This document shows, in pieces, positions 53,375-63,839 of a stretch of 64,000 bases of DNA. The stretch covers positions 403,298 through 467,297 of the forward strand of contig NZ_ML762920.1 in the NCBI RefSeq assembly GCF_009372235.1, read 5' to 3'. Below the pieces are notes generated by a model. The model saw only the letters and a list, made by a program, of their open reading frames with translations, ran no database searches and was not told where the DNA came from. How positions within the stretch are numbered: position 1 is the stretch's first letter; each line of letters begins with the position of its first letter. The DNA is from Dickeya oryzae (GTDB lineage: Bacteria > Pseudomonadota > Gammaproteobacteria > Enterobacterales > Enterobacteriaceae). Both the position numbers and the translations under genes were made by a program.

Positions 53375-54398
53375 TCTTTTCCTTTCCGGCGGCTGCAGCC
53401 TGCGCGGAACGATACGCCTGCACGGCGCGATTATGATCGTTTAGATTCGAGGTAAACGTATGCCCACCTTTACCATCGGCCACAAAATAGAGATAACTGG
53501 TTTTGGCCGGATGCGCGGCCGCTTCAAGTGATGCCTTGCCCGGCATGGCGATCGGTGTTGGCGGTAGCCCATTAATCACATAGGTATTGTACGGAGTGGC
53601 CGCTTCAAGCGCACTGCGGGTAATCACGCCGTTATAGTTCTCGCCCATGCCGTAGATTACCGTCGGGTCAGTCTGCAAACGCATCCCCACGCGCAGGCGG
53701 TTGATAAATACCGACGCCACCAGTGGCCGCTCCTCGTTAATCGCGGTCTCTTTTTCAATCAATGACGCCATCACCAGCAGTTCTTCCGGCGACTTATACG
53801 GCAGCCCTTCATCCCGAGCAGTCCAGACGTCATTAAGTATTTTGGTCATCCGCTGATGTGCCCGTTGCAGAATCGACTTATCACTCATCCCGGCGGTATG
53901 AAGGTAAGTATCCGGGTAAAACCACCCTTCAGGGTTCGGTTTATCTTTCAGCCCTATCGCTTCAGCAATCTCTTGCGGGGTTTTATCCTCCAGCGTGTGC
54001 CGCAGATACGGGGCCGATTTCAGTGTTTCCAGCCACTCTTTCAGACGCGACCCTTCCACAAATCGCACCGAAAACTGTGCCTCCTTGCCACTGGCTAACA
54101 GCACCAGCATATCGCGCACGGTCATGGCAGGCGTCAGACGATAGGTTCCGGCTTTAAACGTGGCCAGCTCCGGTTCCAACTGCAGTAACCAGGGGAACCA
54201 GTGACTGTCATCAATAATATGCTGTTCTGTCAGTAATGCTTGTAAGCCTTCACGATTCGTGCCGGCTGGGAGAGTAAAAATGGTTTCCTGTTTGATGATA
54301 AGCGGCAAGGCAGCGAAGTGTTGTATTTGCCGCCACCCGCTCCAGACAACCACCGCCAACAGAACAATAATCCCAAGACCCCACGTCGTTCTCTTCAT
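53364..54398 (-). CDS. mltG: Endolytic murein transglycosylase MltG
   Basis: This 344-residue inner-membrane enzyme cuts nascent glycan strands and sets their length. An N-terminal membrane anchor ([22 protein letters not shown]) precedes a LysM-like part and the YceG domain with the catalytic glutamate in [25 protein letters not shown] (about 211-235). [12 protein letters not shown] and the [21 protein letters not shown] block are diagnostic. It lies 6 bases after pabC. Confidence 0.95.
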   Translation of the reverse strand: MKRTTWGLGIIVLLAVVVWSGWRQIQHFAALPLIIKQETIFTLPAGTNREGLQALLTEQHIIDDSHWFPWLLQLEPELATFKAGTYRLTPAMTVRDMLVLLASGKEAQFSVRFVEGSRLKEWLETLKSAPYLRHTLEDKTPQEIAEAIGLKDKPNPEGWFYPDTYLHTAGMSDKSILQRAHQRMTKILNDVWTARDEGLPYKSPEELLVMASLIEKETAINEERPLVASVFINRLRVGMRLQTDPTVIYGMGENYNGVITRSALEAATPYNTYVINGLPPTPIAMPGKASLEAAAHPAKTSYLYFVADGKGGHTFTSNLNDHNRAVQAYRSAQAAAAGKEKNEQ

Positions 54399-54404
54399 AA
54401 CCCA

Positions 54405-55208
54405 TCATGACTCACAGTTAGGGCTCAGAAAGTCATATAACTCTCGTGAGCGATAACGCCAGATATGCGCCTGATTCACGGGTATCACCGGCATCAGCGC
54501 ATTGCACACCAGCACTTCATCGGCATCCGCCAACGTTTCCAAAGGTTCCGATACCACATGGAGTTCAAACGCGGAGGACTGCAACAGCGCCATAATATGT
54601 CGCCGTGCCACACCGTCAACACCGCAAAGCGAGAGATCTGGCGTAAAAACCCGCGATCCCTTACGCCAGAATAAATTAGCGGCACAGCATTCCACCAGCG
54701 CCCCGGAGGTGTCAAGCACCAACGCCTCATCGGCACCAGAGCGTTCGAGATGCGTGCGAATCAGTACCTGCTCCAGCCGGTTCAAGTGCTTGATACCCGC
54801 CAGCCACGTATTTTGCGCCAGCGGCACCGGACTGAGCGCCAGCCGAATGCCATCCTGACGCCAGTTGACGTAATGCTGTGGGTAGGGAGCCTGCATTACG
54901 ATACGAACCGGCTGGTTACACCCAGCGGGGCTGTAACCACGACCTCCGTGACCCCGGCTGATGATAACTTTCACGACGCCATCCGCTCGGTCCACCGCCG
55001 CCTGTTGCATCTCATCGCGCAAGCGCGGCCAGTCGACCTCAGGCAACAGCAATGTTTCCGCCGCCTGCCGAAGCCGCTGGATATGCCGCTCCAGCCATAC
55101 TACCTGCCCCGTCACAACCCTGGCGGTAGTAAAACAACCGTCACCAAATTGAACACTGCGATCCGATACCGGCAGTTGCTGTTCCGCCTTTCCGTCAACC
55201 CACCACAT
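54405..55208 (-). CDS. pabC: Aminodeoxychorismate lyase
   Basis: This 267-residue class IV PLP enzyme converts 4-amino-4-deoxychorismate to 4-aminobenzoate and pyruvate for folate synthesis. The N-terminal SDRSVQFGDGCFTTARV, the PLP lysine in WLAGIKHLNRLEQVLIR (about residue 140) and ECCAANLFW with the GVARRHIM block are as in E. coli PabC. It lies 125 bases downstream of fabF, after a terminator, and upstream of mltG. Confidence 0.94.
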   Translation of the reverse strand: MWWVDGKAEQQLPVSDRSVQFGDGCFTTARVVTGQVVWLERHIQRLRQAAETLLLPEVDWPRLRDEMQQAAVDRADGVVKVIISRGHGGRGYSPAGCNQPVRIVMQAPYPQHYVNWRQDGIRLALSPVPLAQNTWLAGIKHLNRLEQVLIRTHLERSGADEALVLDTSGALVECCAANLFWRKGSRVFTPDLSLCGVDGVARRHIMALLQSSAFELHVVSEPLETLADADEVLVCNALMPVIPVNQAHIWRYRSRELYDFLSPNCES

Positions 55209-55288
55209 AGTCGCCTCCCCGGCCAGAGTGCAAGCCTGTCAATCGCCGGGGTGTCCGGCAAGCGGCAATACTCCTATTTTTGCACAGA

Positions 55289-55315
55289 CGAAAAAAAACC
55301 CGGCAGAACCGGGCT
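55289..55315 (-). terminator. Rho-independent terminator after fabF
   Basis: Minus strand: AGCCCGG-TTCTG-CCGGG followed by eight T residues, between fabF and pabC. It would separate, or partly attenuate, pabC-mltG-tmk-holB from the fab genes. Confidence 0.88.
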
Positions 55316-55333
55316 CTTTATTAAAGCATTACA

Positions 55334-56572
55334 TCAGATTTTTCGGAACACCACAGAACCGTTGGTGCCGCCGAAACCAAAGGAGTTACACAAAGTGTAT
55401 TCCATATTGGCGACCTGACGCGCTTCGTGCGCTACAAAGTCCAGATCACAACCATCATCAGGGTTATCCAGGTTGATGGTCGGTGGAACAGCATTATCAC
55501 GCAGCGCCATGATACAGAAGATTGACTCTACCGCACCCGCTGCGCCCAGCAGATGGCCGATCATCGACTTGGTCGAACTGACCATCACACGGGTATCTGC
55601 ACCAAAAACGGATTTCACTGCCTGCGTTTCGGCCTTGTCACCCGCCGGGGTAGACGTGCCGTGTGCGTTGATGTAACCCACTTTATCGGTGGTAATGCCT
55701 GCATCACGCAACGCGTTTTCCATCGCCAGAGCGGCTCCGGCACCGCTTTCCGGCGGAGACGTCATGTGATAGGCATCGCTGCTCATACCAAAACCGACGA
55801 TTTCGGCGTAAATTTTCGCGCCGCGCTTTTTGGCATGTTCATACTCTTCCAGCACCAGGATACCGGCACCGTCGCCCAGCACGAAGCCATCACGATCTTT
55901 ATCCCACGGACGGCTCGCTGCTTGTGGATTCTCGTTACGGGTCGATAATGCTCGCGCAGCACCAAATCCGCCTACGCCCAACGGTGTACTGGCTTTTTCA
56001 GCCCCGCCGGCCAACATAACATCGGCATCGTTATACGCGATAATACGCGCAGCGTGGCCGATGTTATGCACACCAGAAGTACATGCGGTGGCAATCGAAA
56101 TGGTAGGTCCACGCAGACCAAACATGATGCTCAGGTGTCCCGCGACCATGTTCACAATGGTAGACGGCACAAAGAACGGACTGATTTTACGCGGGCCACC
56201 ATGCACCAGCGCGCCATGGTTTTCCTCGATCAGCCCCAGCCCACCAATACCCGACCCGATAGCAGCTCCGATACGACTCGCATTAGCTTCCGTTACCTCA
56301 AGGCCTGAGTCCTGCATGGCCTGAATGCCTGCTGCAATTCCGTATTGAATAAAGGCATCCATCTTGCGCGCTTCTTTACGCGAGATGAAGTCTTCACTGT
56401 TAAAGTCCTTTACTAAGCCAGCAAAACGCGTTGCATAGGCACTAGTATCGAAATGATCAATCAGGCTGATACCACTCTGACCGGCAAGCAGAGCATTCCA
56501 GGTTGACGCTACTGTATTGCCGACAGGAGATAACATGCCCAGACCAGTCACAACCACTCGACGCTTAGACAC
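55334..56572 (-). CDS. fabF: Beta-ketoacyl-ACP synthase II
   Basis: This 412-residue condensing enzyme elongates acyl-ACP with malonyl-ACP and is responsible for temperature-dependent cis-vaccenate synthesis. The active-site cysteine lies in TACTSGVHN (Cys164); the histidines are in [11 protein letters not shown] and [13 protein letters not shown]. The start is GTG at 56572 with GGAGG 9 bases before it. It is one residue shorter than E. coli FabF because of a small deletion in the [12 protein letters not shown] region. It lies 81 bases after acpP, with a hairpin between. Confidence 0.96.
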   Translation of the reverse strand: MSKRRVVVTGLGMLSPVGNTVASTWNALLAGQSGISLIDHFDTSAYATRFAGLVKDFNSEDFISRKEARKMDAFIQYGIAAGIQAMQDSGLEVTEANASRIGAAIGSGIGGLGLIEENHGALVHGGPRKISPFFVPSTIVNMVAGHLSIMFGLRGPTISIATACTSGVHNIGHAARIIAYNDADVMLAGGAEKASTPLGVGGFGAARALSTRNENPQAASRPWDKDRDGFVLGDGAGILVLEEYEHAKKRGAKIYAEIVGFGMSSDAYHMTSPPESGAGAALAMENALRDAGITTDKVGYINAHGTSTPAGDKAETQAVKSVFGADTRVMVSSTKSMIGHLLGAAGAVESIFCIMALRDNAVPPTINLDNPDDGCDLDFVAHEARQVANMEYTLCNSFGFGGTNGSVVFRKI

Positions 56573-56620
56573 GCTGATCCTCCAGGGAGGGAAAAAATGA
56601 TACTGAGGTAGAAGAAAACT

Positions 56621-56642
56621 TAGGCGGTCGAGCGACCGCCTA
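56621..56642 (-). terminator. Hairpin between acpP and fabF
   Basis: Minus strand: TAGGCGGTC-GCTC-GACCGCCTA, 9-bp perfect stem, followed by AGTTTTCTTC. Probably a partial terminator that lets acpP be expressed well above fabF. Confidence 0.6.
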
Positions 56643-56653
56643 GATATGTTCGA

Positions 56654-56890
56654 TTACTGCTGATTAGCTTGAATGAAATCGATGGCTGCCTGAACAGTCG
56701 TGATTTTTTCAGCTTCTTCGTCTGGAATCTCGGTATCGAATTCTTCTTCCAATGCCATTACCAGCTCAACAGTGTCAAGAGAATCAGCGCCCAGGTCATC
56801 AACGAAAGAGGCATTGTTCACGACTTCTTCCGCCTTAACACCCAACTGTTCAACGATGATTTTCTTAACGCGTTCTTCGATAGTGCTCAT
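56654..56890 (-). CDS. acpP: Acyl carrier protein
   Basis: This 78-residue four-helix carrier protein holds growing acyl chains on a phosphopantetheine attached to Ser37 in [22 protein letters not shown]. It is highly acidic, as expected, and nearly identical to E. coli AcpP. It lies 154 bases downstream of fabG, with AT-rich DNA between that may hold its own promoter, and precedes fabF. It also supplies acyl groups to PlsX, PlsB and LpxA-type enzymes. Confidence 0.98.
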   Translation of the reverse strand: MSTIEERVKKIIVEQLGVKAEEVVNNASFVDDLGADSLDTVELVMALEEEFDTEIPDEEAEKITTVQAAIDFIQANQQ

Positions 56891-57044
56891 ACTCTTAAAT
56901 TTCCTATCAAAACTCGCTTTCGCGATGGTTTTCGTAGTGTATAAAATGTTGAAAAAGATGCAACAAAATCAATACTGGTCGAACCAAGATTTTGTGCTTT
57001 TTGCATTTTTCGCTGTAAATTAACGCAAATTACGGTGCTACTTA

Positions 57045-57779
57045 TCAGATCATATACATGCCACCATTGACATGCAATGTTTCACCGGTAATGTAGCCCG
57101 CCTCATCAGAGGCTAAAAACGCCACAGCACTGGCGATTTCTTTTGGATCACCCAGACGGCTGGCAGGAACTCCCGCCAAAATGCCCGCCCGTTGTTCCTC
57201 TGTCAATGCCCGGGTCATATCGGTTTCAATGAAGCCAGGCGCGACAACGTTGACAGTAATACCGCGAGACGCGACTTCCTGCGCCAGCGACTTACTGAAC
57301 CCCACCAACCCTGCTTTAGCCGCAGCATAGTTGGCCTGTCCCGCGTTACCGCGAGAACCAATCACGGAACCGACAGTAATGATGCGGCCAAAACGTTTTT
57401 TCATCATGGCACGCAACACTGCTTTCGACAGGCGGAAAACCGAACTCAGGTTGGTATCCAGCACTTCCTGCCAGGCATCGTCTTTCATGCGCATCATCAG
57501 ATCATCGCGCGTGATACCGGCATTGTTGACCAGAATATCAATATCGCCGAACACTTCTTTGATACTGGCCAAAACGCTTTCAATCGAGGCGCTATCCGTA
57601 ACGTTTAACGCGTAGCCTTTGCCTTTCGGCCCCAGCCATTCGCTGATATCCGCCGCCCCTTTCTCACTGGTGGCGGTACCGATTACGGTGGCGCCACGGG
57701 CAGCCAGCATCTCGGCAATAGCACGACCAATGCCTCGACTTGCACCCGTCACCAGGGCAACTTTTCCTTCAAAATTCAT
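57045..57779 (-). CDS. fabG: 3-oxoacyl-ACP reductase
   Basis: This 244-residue short-chain dehydrogenase reduces 3-ketoacyl-ACP with NADPH. The cofactor loop TGASRGIGRA is at 11-20 and the catalytic Ser138 (TVGSVIG), Tyr151 and Lys155 (YAAAK) match E. coli positions. The ATG at 57779 (MNFEGK) is preferred over 57788 because it fits the E. coli start and has GGTGAAG ahead. It lies 14 bases after fabD in the fabHDG run. Confidence 0.96.
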   Translation of the reverse strand: MNFEGKVALVTGASRGIGRAIAEMLAARGATVIGTATSEKGAADISEWLGPKGKGYALNVTDSASIESVLASIKEVFGDIDILVNNAGITRDDLMMRMKDDAWQEVLDTNLSSVFRLSKAVLRAMMKKRFGRIITVGSVIGSRGNAGQANYAAAKAGLVGFSKSLAQEVASRGITVNVVAPGFIETDMTRALTEEQRAGILAGVPASRLGDPKEIASAVAFLASDEAGYITGETLHVNGGMYMI

Positions 57780-57793
57780 TATCTTCACCGTTT

Positions 57794-58723
57794 TTACTGT
57801 TCAAGCGCTGCTGATAAGGAAGCAGGATCATTAATCGCCGTCGCCGCGAGGCTGTCGACGATTCGTTTGGTCAGCCCGGTCAATACTTTACCAGGCCCAA
57901 CTTCCGCCAGGGCTGACACGCCCTGATCGGCTATATATTCGACGCACTCCGTCCAGCGGACCGGGTTATGCAGTTGACGCACCAGTGCGCTGCGAATAGC
58001 TTGCGGTGCAGATTCAGCCCGCACATCCACATTATTCACCACCGGAATCTGCGGTGCATCGAACGTCACCGCCTCCAGCGCTTGTGCCAGTTTATAGGCT
58101 GCGGGTTCCATCAGTGCACAGTGTGAAGGTACGCTGACCGGCAACGGTAAAGCACGTTTCGCACCCGCGGCTTTACAGGCAGCACCGGCACGTTCAACCG
58201 CTTCTTTATTACCGGCAATAACAACCTGCCCTGGCGAATTGAAGTTCACTGGCGAAACGACCTGACCTTGCGCCGCCTCGGCACAGGCAGTGGCAATCGC
58301 GTCATTATCGAGACCAATGATCGCGTACATTGCGCCCGTTCCTTCCGGTACCGCTTCCTGCATCAGTTTACCGCGCAGTTCAACCAGGCTCACGGCCTGT
58401 TTGAAATCCAGCACCCCAGCGCATACCAGCGCGGAGTATTCGCCCAGGCTATGACCAGCCATCAATGTCGGCTGTGCACCGCCCTGTTGCTGCCAGACAC
58501 GCCAAAGTGCTACTGATGCTGTCAGCAACGCTGGCTGGGTCTGCCAGGTTTTATTCAGTTCTTCTGCCGGCCCTTGTTGGGAAAGCTGCCACAGGTCATA
58601 TCCCAGTACAGAGGAAGCCTCGTCAAACGTTTCTTTGATAAGCGGAAACTGTTCAGCCAACTCTGCCAGCATCCCCACAGACTGGGAGCCCTGACCGGGA
58701 AATACCATTGCAAATTTCGTCAT
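57794..58723 (-). CDS. fabD: Malonyl-CoA:ACP transacylase
   Basis: This 309-residue enzyme transfers malonyl from CoA to ACP. The active-site Ser92 lies in AGHSLGEYSALV and His201 in VPSHCALMEPA; the N-terminal FPGQGSQSVGM and the GNKEAVERA block are standard. It lies between fabH (19 bases) and fabG (14 bases), clearly in one operon. Confidence 0.97.
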   Translation of the reverse strand: MTKFAMVFPGQGSQSVGMLAELAEQFPLIKETFDEASSVLGYDLWQLSQQGPAEELNKTWQTQPALLTASVALWRVWQQQGGAQPTLMAGHSLGEYSALVCAGVLDFKQAVSLVELRGKLMQEAVPEGTGAMYAIIGLDNDAIATACAEAAQGQVVSPVNFNSPGQVVIAGNKEAVERAGAACKAAGAKRALPLPVSVPSHCALMEPAAYKLAQALEAVTFDAPQIPVVNNVDVRAESAPQAIRSALVRQLHNPVRWTECVEYIADQGVSALAEVGPGKVLTGLTKRIVDSLAATAINDPASLSAALEQ

Positions 58724-58742
58724 AGTAATAGGTCCTGATTAA

Positions 58743-59693
58743 TCAAAAACGGATCAGCGCTGAACCCCAGGTGAAACCACCACCGAATGCTTCTAAGAGA
58801 ATCAACTGACCGCGCTGGATACGACCATCGCGAACCGCTTCATCAAGCGCTGAAGGCACGGAAGCCGCGGACGTGTTGCCATGGCGATCGAGCGTTACCA
58901 CCACTTTATCCATGCCCATACCTAATTTTTTGGCGGTAGCGCTTATAATGCGCAGGTTTGCCTGATGGGGAACCAGCCAGTCGATTTTGCTCTTATCAAG
59001 GCCAGAGACATCCAATGTTTCTTCAACAATATGGGCCAGTTCCGTTACAGCGACTTTAAATACTTCGTTACCCGCCATCGTCAGATAGGCCGGCTCAGGC
59101 GTTTGCCGATCGGTATAAGGCAAGGCCAGAAGCTCACCATAACGGCCGTCAGCGTGCAGATGTGTGGACAGAATGCCTGCTTCTTGCGAGCGTCCCAGCA
59201 CTACCGCGCCCGCCGCATCGCCGAAGAGAATCAGCGTACCGCGATCAGCCGGATCAAGCGTTCTGGACAACGCATCAGACCCGATGACCAATGCATAGTC
59301 CACCGCACCACTTTTGACATACTGATCTGCGACACTTAACGCATAGGTAAACCCGGCACAGGCGGCAGCGAGATCAAAAGCGATCGTATCTTTAATTCCC
59401 AGCATGTGCTGGATTTGGCAGGCCGAGCTGGGGAACGCATGGCTGGACGACGTCGTCGCTACGATAAGCAAACCGACCCGACTCTGGTCGATACCCGCCA
59501 TATCCAGTGCGTTCTGTGCCGCACGATACCCCATTGAGGCGACGCTTTCATCAGGCGCAGCAATACGGCGTTCACGGATACCGGTACGTGTAACGATCCA
59601 CTCGTCTGACGTATCCACCATTTTTTCTAAATCAGCATTCGTCCTGATTTGTTCGGGCAAATAACTTCCCGTTCCGAGAATCTTTGTATACAT
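58743..59693 (-). CDS. fabH: Beta-ketoacyl-ACP synthase III
   Basis: This 316-residue initiation enzyme condenses acetyl-CoA with malonyl-ACP. Catalytic residues are Cys112 ([11 protein letters not shown]), His243 (VPHQANLRI) and Asn273 ([10 protein letters not shown]). [15 protein letters not shown] and [14 protein letters not shown] are family blocks. It lies 6 bases after plsX and 19 before fabD. Confidence 0.97.
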   Translation of the reverse strand: MYTKILGTGSYLPEQIRTNADLEKMVDTSDEWIVTRTGIRERRIAAPDESVASMGYRAAQNALDMAGIDQSRVGLLIVATTSSSHAFPSSACQIQHMLGIKDTIAFDLAAACAGFTYALSVADQYVKSGAVDYALVIGSDALSRTLDPADRGTLILFGDAAGAVVLGRSQEAGILSTHLHADGRYGELLALPYTDRQTPEPAYLTMAGNEVFKVAVTELAHIVEETLDVSGLDKSKIDWLVPHQANLRIISATAKKLGMGMDKVVVTLDRHGNTSAASVPSALDEAVRDGRIQRGQLILLEAFGGGFTWGSALIRF

Positions 59694-59699
59694 GTACGC

Positions 59700-60746
59700 T
59701 CAGCCACTCTTGGGTAATACAGCTTTTAGTCGCGACGCAATCCGCTGTGGGAGTTGTCGCCGCACTGCCTGCATAGCCTGTTCGATCGCTACGGCAAACG
59801 CATTCTGGTTCGCAGCGCCGTGGCTCTTTATAACAATTCCACGTAATCCTAACAGACATGCGCCGTTATAGTGGTCAGGGTTCAGGTGTCCAAAACGCCT
59901 GGACAGACGTCGTTGCAAAAAGCGCCCTACAACTTTTAACCACCACGGCTGTGCTTGCCGACCCTCTCCCTCACCGGATGTCCCCTTCAGGAGAGACAAA
60001 AACATTCGCACGACACCTTCCATAGTTTTCAACGTGACGTTACCTACAAAGCCGTCACAGACCATCACGTCCGTTTTGCCAGTCAGTAATTCGTTGCCTT
60101 CCAGATAACCAATATAGTTAATCGAAGGCATAGCTTTCAGTTGCGCTGCGGCGTCACGGATACTGGCAAGCCCTTTGCTCTCTTCTTCACCGATATTCAG
60201 CAACGCGACGCGCGGGTTCTTCAATCCAAGGATTTCTTCCGCCATGACCGATCCCATCACGGCAAACTGCACCAGCATCGTGCTGTCGCAGTCAACATTT
60301 GCTCCCAAATCCAATACAACGCTCTTCCCGTGCTGCTGATGAGGCAACATCGTCATCAATGCTGGTCGCTCAATCCCCTCAATGGGTTTGATCAGTAACG
60401 TCGCCAATCCCATCAGCGCGCCGGTATTCCCTGCACTAACGCAGGCTTGCGCCCGCCCTTCCCGGATCAGCTCCAGGGCGATGCGCATAGAAGTCCCCCG
60501 ACTGGCTCGAATAGCCTGGGATGGACGCGCATCACCCGCTATCACCGATTCGGCTGGCACAATTTCCAGACGGGAAGATAAAGGGGAATCGACATTGGCA
60601 AGTAATGGAGTAAGCGCAGAAGGATCGCCGACCAACAGTAAATGGAGGTCTGGATTAGAATCCAGTGCCTGCAATGCAGCAGGCACTGTAACGCAGGGAC
60701 CGAAGTCCCCGCCCATTGCATCTAACGCCAAGGTTAGGCGCGTCAA
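59700..60746 (-). CDS. plsX: Phosphate acyltransferase PlsX
   Basis: This 348-residue enzyme makes acyl-phosphate from acyl-ACP for PlsY in phospholipid synthesis. [64 protein letters not shown] and [14 protein letters not shown] are hallmark blocks. The start is a TTG at 60746 with AAGGA ahead, an unusual start codon also used for plsX in E. coli, as far as I recall. It follows rpmF by 26 bases. The C terminus is a little shorter than in E. coli. Confidence 0.94.
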   Translation of the reverse strand: MTRLTLALDAMGGDFGPCVTVPAALQALDSNPDLHLLLVGDPSALTPLLANVDSPLSSRLEIVPAESVIAGDARPSQAIRASRGTSMRIALELIREGRAQACVSAGNTGALMGLATLLIKPIEGIERPALMTMLPHQQHGKSVVLDLGANVDCDSTMLVQFAVMGSVMAEEILGLKNPRVALLNIGEEESKGLASIRDAAAQLKAMPSINYIGYLEGNELLTGKTDVMVCDGFVGNVTLKTMEGVVRMFLSLLKGTSGEGEGRQAQPWWLKVVGRFLQRRLSRRFGHLNPDHYNGACLLGLRGIVIKSHGAANQNAFAVAIEQAMQAVRRQLPQRIASRLKAVLPKSG

Positions 60747-60772
60747 AGTTTTTCCTTGCGAAATCGCAAGAA

Positions 60773-60943
60773 TTACTTAGCAACAACCTTGCGACCGCGG
60801 TAGTAGCCATCCGCAGTGACGTGGTGACGCAGATGAGTTTCGCCGGAAACTTTATCTACGGATACAGCGGAAGTGGTCAGCGCATCGTGAGCACGACGCA
60901 TACCACGCTTGGAACGGCTAGGTTTATTCTGTTGTACGGCCAT
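60773..60943 (-). CDS. rpmF: 50S ribosomal protein L32
   Basis: This 56-residue basic ribosomal protein starts [17 protein letters not shown] and ends [10 protein letters not shown], like E. coli L32 minus one residue. An AAGG sits 4-7 bases before the ATG. It lies 16 bases after yceD and 26 before plsX, the conserved yceD-rpmF-plsX-fab order that links ribosome and lipid synthesis. Confidence 0.97.
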   Translation of the reverse strand: MAVQQNKPSRSKRGMRRAHDALTTSAVSVDKVSGETHLRHHVTADGYYRGRKVVAK

Positions 60944-60959
60944 GGACCTTACTCCTTAA

Positions 60960-61481
60960 TTACTTACGCTTTAAACTGGCTAATACGGCAAATGGATTCG
61001 GTTTTTCCGCCTCAGCGGGCAATTGACCAAACACCATATCCGCTTCGGACACTTCACAGTGTTCAGAATCATGCACCGGCGCAATGGGTAAAGAGAGGAT
61101 AAGTTCATCTTCAACCATCGCCAGCAAATCAACCTCACCGAACTCATTGACTTCGATAGGTTCATAAGCCTCCGGCAAGGCTTCAGCCTGTTCATCACTG
61201 ATGACCGGGCTAAAACAGAACGTGGTGTGGACCTGATGTTCGAAAGTCTTGCCGCAGCGCTGACACAGCAACGTCACCGTTACATCAGCCTGTCCATCAA
61301 TCACTGCCAGCCGCTGGCTGTCAATGTTGAATGACAGCGTCGCATTCACATCACTGTCCACACTAACCACTGATTCGGCAACACGCATCACCTGTTCAGC
61401 CGTATAGACACCAACATAATCTAAACGTTTTTGAGCAGTGCGAACCGCATCAAGGGTTAAGGGTAATTTTACCTTTTGCAT
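60960..61481 (-). CDS. yceD: 23S rRNA accumulation protein YceD (DUF177)
   Basis: This 173-residue protein has the DUF177 CxxC motif ([12 protein letters not shown]) and the acidic [29 protein letters not shown] segment typical of the family. The C terminus [12 protein letters not shown] is conserved. It has been implicated in 23S rRNA processing or accumulation, including in plants. It heads the rpmF-plsX-fab cluster and is divergent from yceF. Confidence 0.92.
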   Translation of the reverse strand: MQKVKLPLTLDAVRTAQKRLDYVGVYTAEQVMRVAESVVSVDSDVNATLSFNIDSQRLAVIDGQADVTVTLLCQRCGKTFEHQVHTTFCFSPVISDEQAEALPEAYEPIEVNEFGEVDLLAMVEDELILSLPIAPVHDSEHCEVSEADMVFGQLPAEAEKPNPFAVLASLKRK

Positions 61482-61641
61482 AGGGCGCGCATATTAACGT
61501 CGTAACGACGGAGAGTCAAAGAAAAAGGTGGCGATGTCAGTGCTTTCACCCAAATTTACTTTCGCACACCTCAATTCGCTTCCAGAGCGACAAGCAGTTT
61601 AAAATGCATTCCCTGATTACGCTATGACCTGGTTGAAATTT

Positions 61642-62226
61642 ATGTCCCGGATTGTACTCGCCTCTACATCCATTTATCGCAAGGCCCTGCTTGAAAAACT
61701 GGGGTTGACGTTTATCTGCGCCGCACCTGATTACGATGAAACACCAGATACCGGAGAAAGCGCCACCGAACTGGTTCGCCGACTGGCTATCGGCAAAGCA
61801 AAATCGCTCGCAGAACGCTACCCAGACAGCCTGATTATTGGCAGCGATCAGGTGTGTGTGGTAGGCAACACGATTACCGGAAAACCGCACACACCGGAAA
61901 ACGCGATACGCCAGTTACAGCAAGCCAATGGGCAATGCATTACCTTTTATACCGGATTGGCAGTGTTCAACAGCGCGACGGCGCACCTGCAATCGGTCGT
62001 TGAGCCGTTTGACGTGTATTTTCGTGCACTCAGTGCACGGGAAATTGAACGCTACGTTGATATTGAGCAGCCGCTTGACTGTGCTGGCAGCTTTAAAAGC
62101 GAAGGACTTGGCATTACTTTGTTTGACCGGTTATCAGGACGCGACCCCAATACGCTTGTCGGCTTACCGCTCATTACGTTACTGGAGTTATTGCGCGTGG
62201 AAGGGGTTAATCCGTTACTGCAATGA
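61642..62226 (+). CDS. yceF: Maf-family nucleotide pyrophosphatase YceF
   Basis: This 194-residue house-cleaning pyrophosphatase acts preferentially on 7-methyl-GTP in the YceF subgroup. The N-terminal [24 protein letters not shown] (catalytic Asp), [21 protein letters not shown] and [14 protein letters not shown] are the family motifs. The ATG at 61642 (MSRIVLAS) fits the E. coli length of 194; a frame open to 61624 is less likely, and the ribosome binding site is weak in either case. It diverges from yceD and converges on rluC. Confidence 0.94.
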   Translation: MSRIVLASTSIYRKALLEKLGLTFICAAPDYDETPDTGESATELVRRLAIGKAKSLAERYPDSLIIGSDQVCVVGNTITGKPHTPENAIRQLQQANGQCITFYTGLAVFNSATAHLQSVVEPFDVYFRALSAREIERYVDIEQPLDCAGSFKSEGLGITLFDRLSGRDPNTLVGLPLITLLELLRVEGVNPLLQ

Positions 62227-62297
62227 TGAGGGAGTGGTCTGGAGGCAGAGCGCGCACGCGCCCTGCCATGTCGGCAACGCGTGCGCAGTAGCACATG

Positions 62298-63260
62298 TTA
62301 TTTCTGACTTTGCCGTTGTCGCAAAACCTGCAGACAGTGACGCAAGCCCGCATCGAGCGGAGCCTCAATACGTAACGTTTCACCGGTATGGGGATGCTCG
62401 AAACGCAATGCCTGTGCATGGAGAAACAGACGTTTTAGTCCGGTACCCACCAGTTGTGCGTCGAAATCACGATCACCGTAGCGATCATCAAACGCAATCG
62501 GATGACCGGCATGCTGAGTATGTACGCGAATCTGGTGGGTTCTGCCGGTTATCGGGCTGGCGCGTACCAGTGTGGCGCAATCGAATCGCTCTTCTACCTT
62601 AAACAACGTTTCCGATGGTTTACCTTCACTATTCACGCGCACGATGCGCTCACCGCTTTGCAGCACATTTTTCAGCAACGGTGCCTGCACAGACTTACAA
62701 TGTGACTGCCATTGCCCGCGAACCAGTGCCAGATAATCCTTCTGCATGCCTTTAGCACGCAGTTGCTCATGCAGTGAACGCAACGCCGAACGCTTCTTGG
62801 CCACCAGCAACACCCCGGACGTATCGCGATCCAGACGATGTACCAGTTCCAGAAAGCGCGCTTCAGGACGCAGTGCTCTCAGTCCCTCGATCACCCCAAA
62901 GCTCAGCCCGCTGCCACCATGCACCGCTGTCCCTGACGGTTTATTCAGCAACAACAGGTAGTCATCCTCATAAAGGATGCAGTTTGCCAACGCGGAGACT
63001 TTATCAAGGCTGGCGGAAACTGCTGCCTCTTCACGCTCTGACTGGCGCACCGGAGGAATGCGAATCTCATCACCATCCAGCAATTTGTATTCTGGCTTCA
63101 CGCGCTTTTTATTTACCCGCACCTCGCCTTTACGCAAGATGCGATAAATCATGCTTTTCGGTACGCCTTTAAGTTGCGTACGCAAAAAATTGTCGATCCG
63201 CTGGCCTGCTTCTTCGGCGGAGATCGTCAGAAATTGTACGGTTGGATTCTCTGTTTTCAT
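62298..63260 (-). CDS. rluC: 23S rRNA pseudouridine(955/2504/2580) synthase RluC
   Basis: This 320-residue RluA-family enzyme has an N-terminal S4 RNA-binding domain ([35 protein letters not shown]) and a catalytic domain with Asp144 in [40 protein letters not shown] and GRTHQIRVH are present. The MKTENPTVQ start at 63260 matches E. coli but has no clear Shine-Dalgarno; a GTG at 63284 is the alternative. It is divergent from rne with a 579-base gap. Confidence 0.95.
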   Translation of the reverse strand: MKTENPTVQFLTISAEEAGQRIDNFLRTQLKGVPKSMIYRILRKGEVRVNKKRVKPEYKLLDGDEIRIPPVRQSEREEAAVSASLDKVSALANCILYEDDYLLLLNKPSGTAVHGGSGLSFGVIEGLRALRPEARFLELVHRLDRDTSGVLLVAKKRSALRSLHEQLRAKGMQKDYLALVRGQWQSHCKSVQAPLLKNVLQSGERIVRVNSEGKPSETLFKVEERFDCATLVRASPITGRTHQIRVHTQHAGHPIAFDDRYGDRDFDAQLVGTGLKRLFLHAQALRFEHPHTGETLRIEAPLDAGLRHCLQVLRQRQSQK

Positions 63261-63839
63261 GGAGGCGGATTCTAAAGAGCACACACCGATAGCGCCACAT
63301 CTTTTTCTATGGTTAACTGTCAGTCTGGCTTATGAAGATATTGTTACTGTCCATGGCCCGACTGGTTTCAGCATCAACAGGTATCAGTTTGGTTAAAAGC
63401 AGCACAATAAACTTTATATTGACAGGCAAAGTCACCTTGCTATCGACGTGTCAGCAATGGAATAATGCTTTGGCTTTCCGTGCTGATTTCCGGTAAAACA
63501 AGGGAAATTGCGGAATTATTATATTTGTCTGATTGCTCATAAACGCAGCAATGGCGTAAGACGTATTGAATAATCAGGCAGTTAGCGAGCTGTGGTTTGC
63601 AGCTTGGCCGGTATATGGAATCAGATCTGGCAACCTATTTTCAGAAGCTGTTCCCGCAGTAAACGTGCTGTATTCCATCAGGAAATACAGGCTACCGAAA
63701 CATGCGCCTCTATGCAGGCGACAACCGTGAGGTTGACGCCCCTGCGATAAGACACGAGGCCATCGGTCCCCTCCGGTCATGCACCGCGTTCATCCGCAGC
63801 TCTATCAATAATGCAAGTAAAAATAACGAGTTAAGTACG
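63261..63839 (+). promoter_or_regulatory. rluC/rne intergenic region with rne promoter and long autoregulatory leader (rne5-type)
   Basis: A TTGCTA (63437-63442) and AATAAT (63461-63466) with an 18-base spacer place a start near 63473, giving a leader of about 365 bases, close to the 361 of E. coli rne. The leader can fold a hairpin at 63668-63690 (CTGTATT...AATACAG) and a long one at 63714-63745 (GCAGGCG-A-CAACC-GTGA-GGTTG-A-CGCCCCTGC). Such leader hairpins are what RNase E senses for feedback on its own mRNA. Exact correspondence to the E. coli hairpins is inferred. The rluC promoter lies in 63261-63400. Confidence 0.65.
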
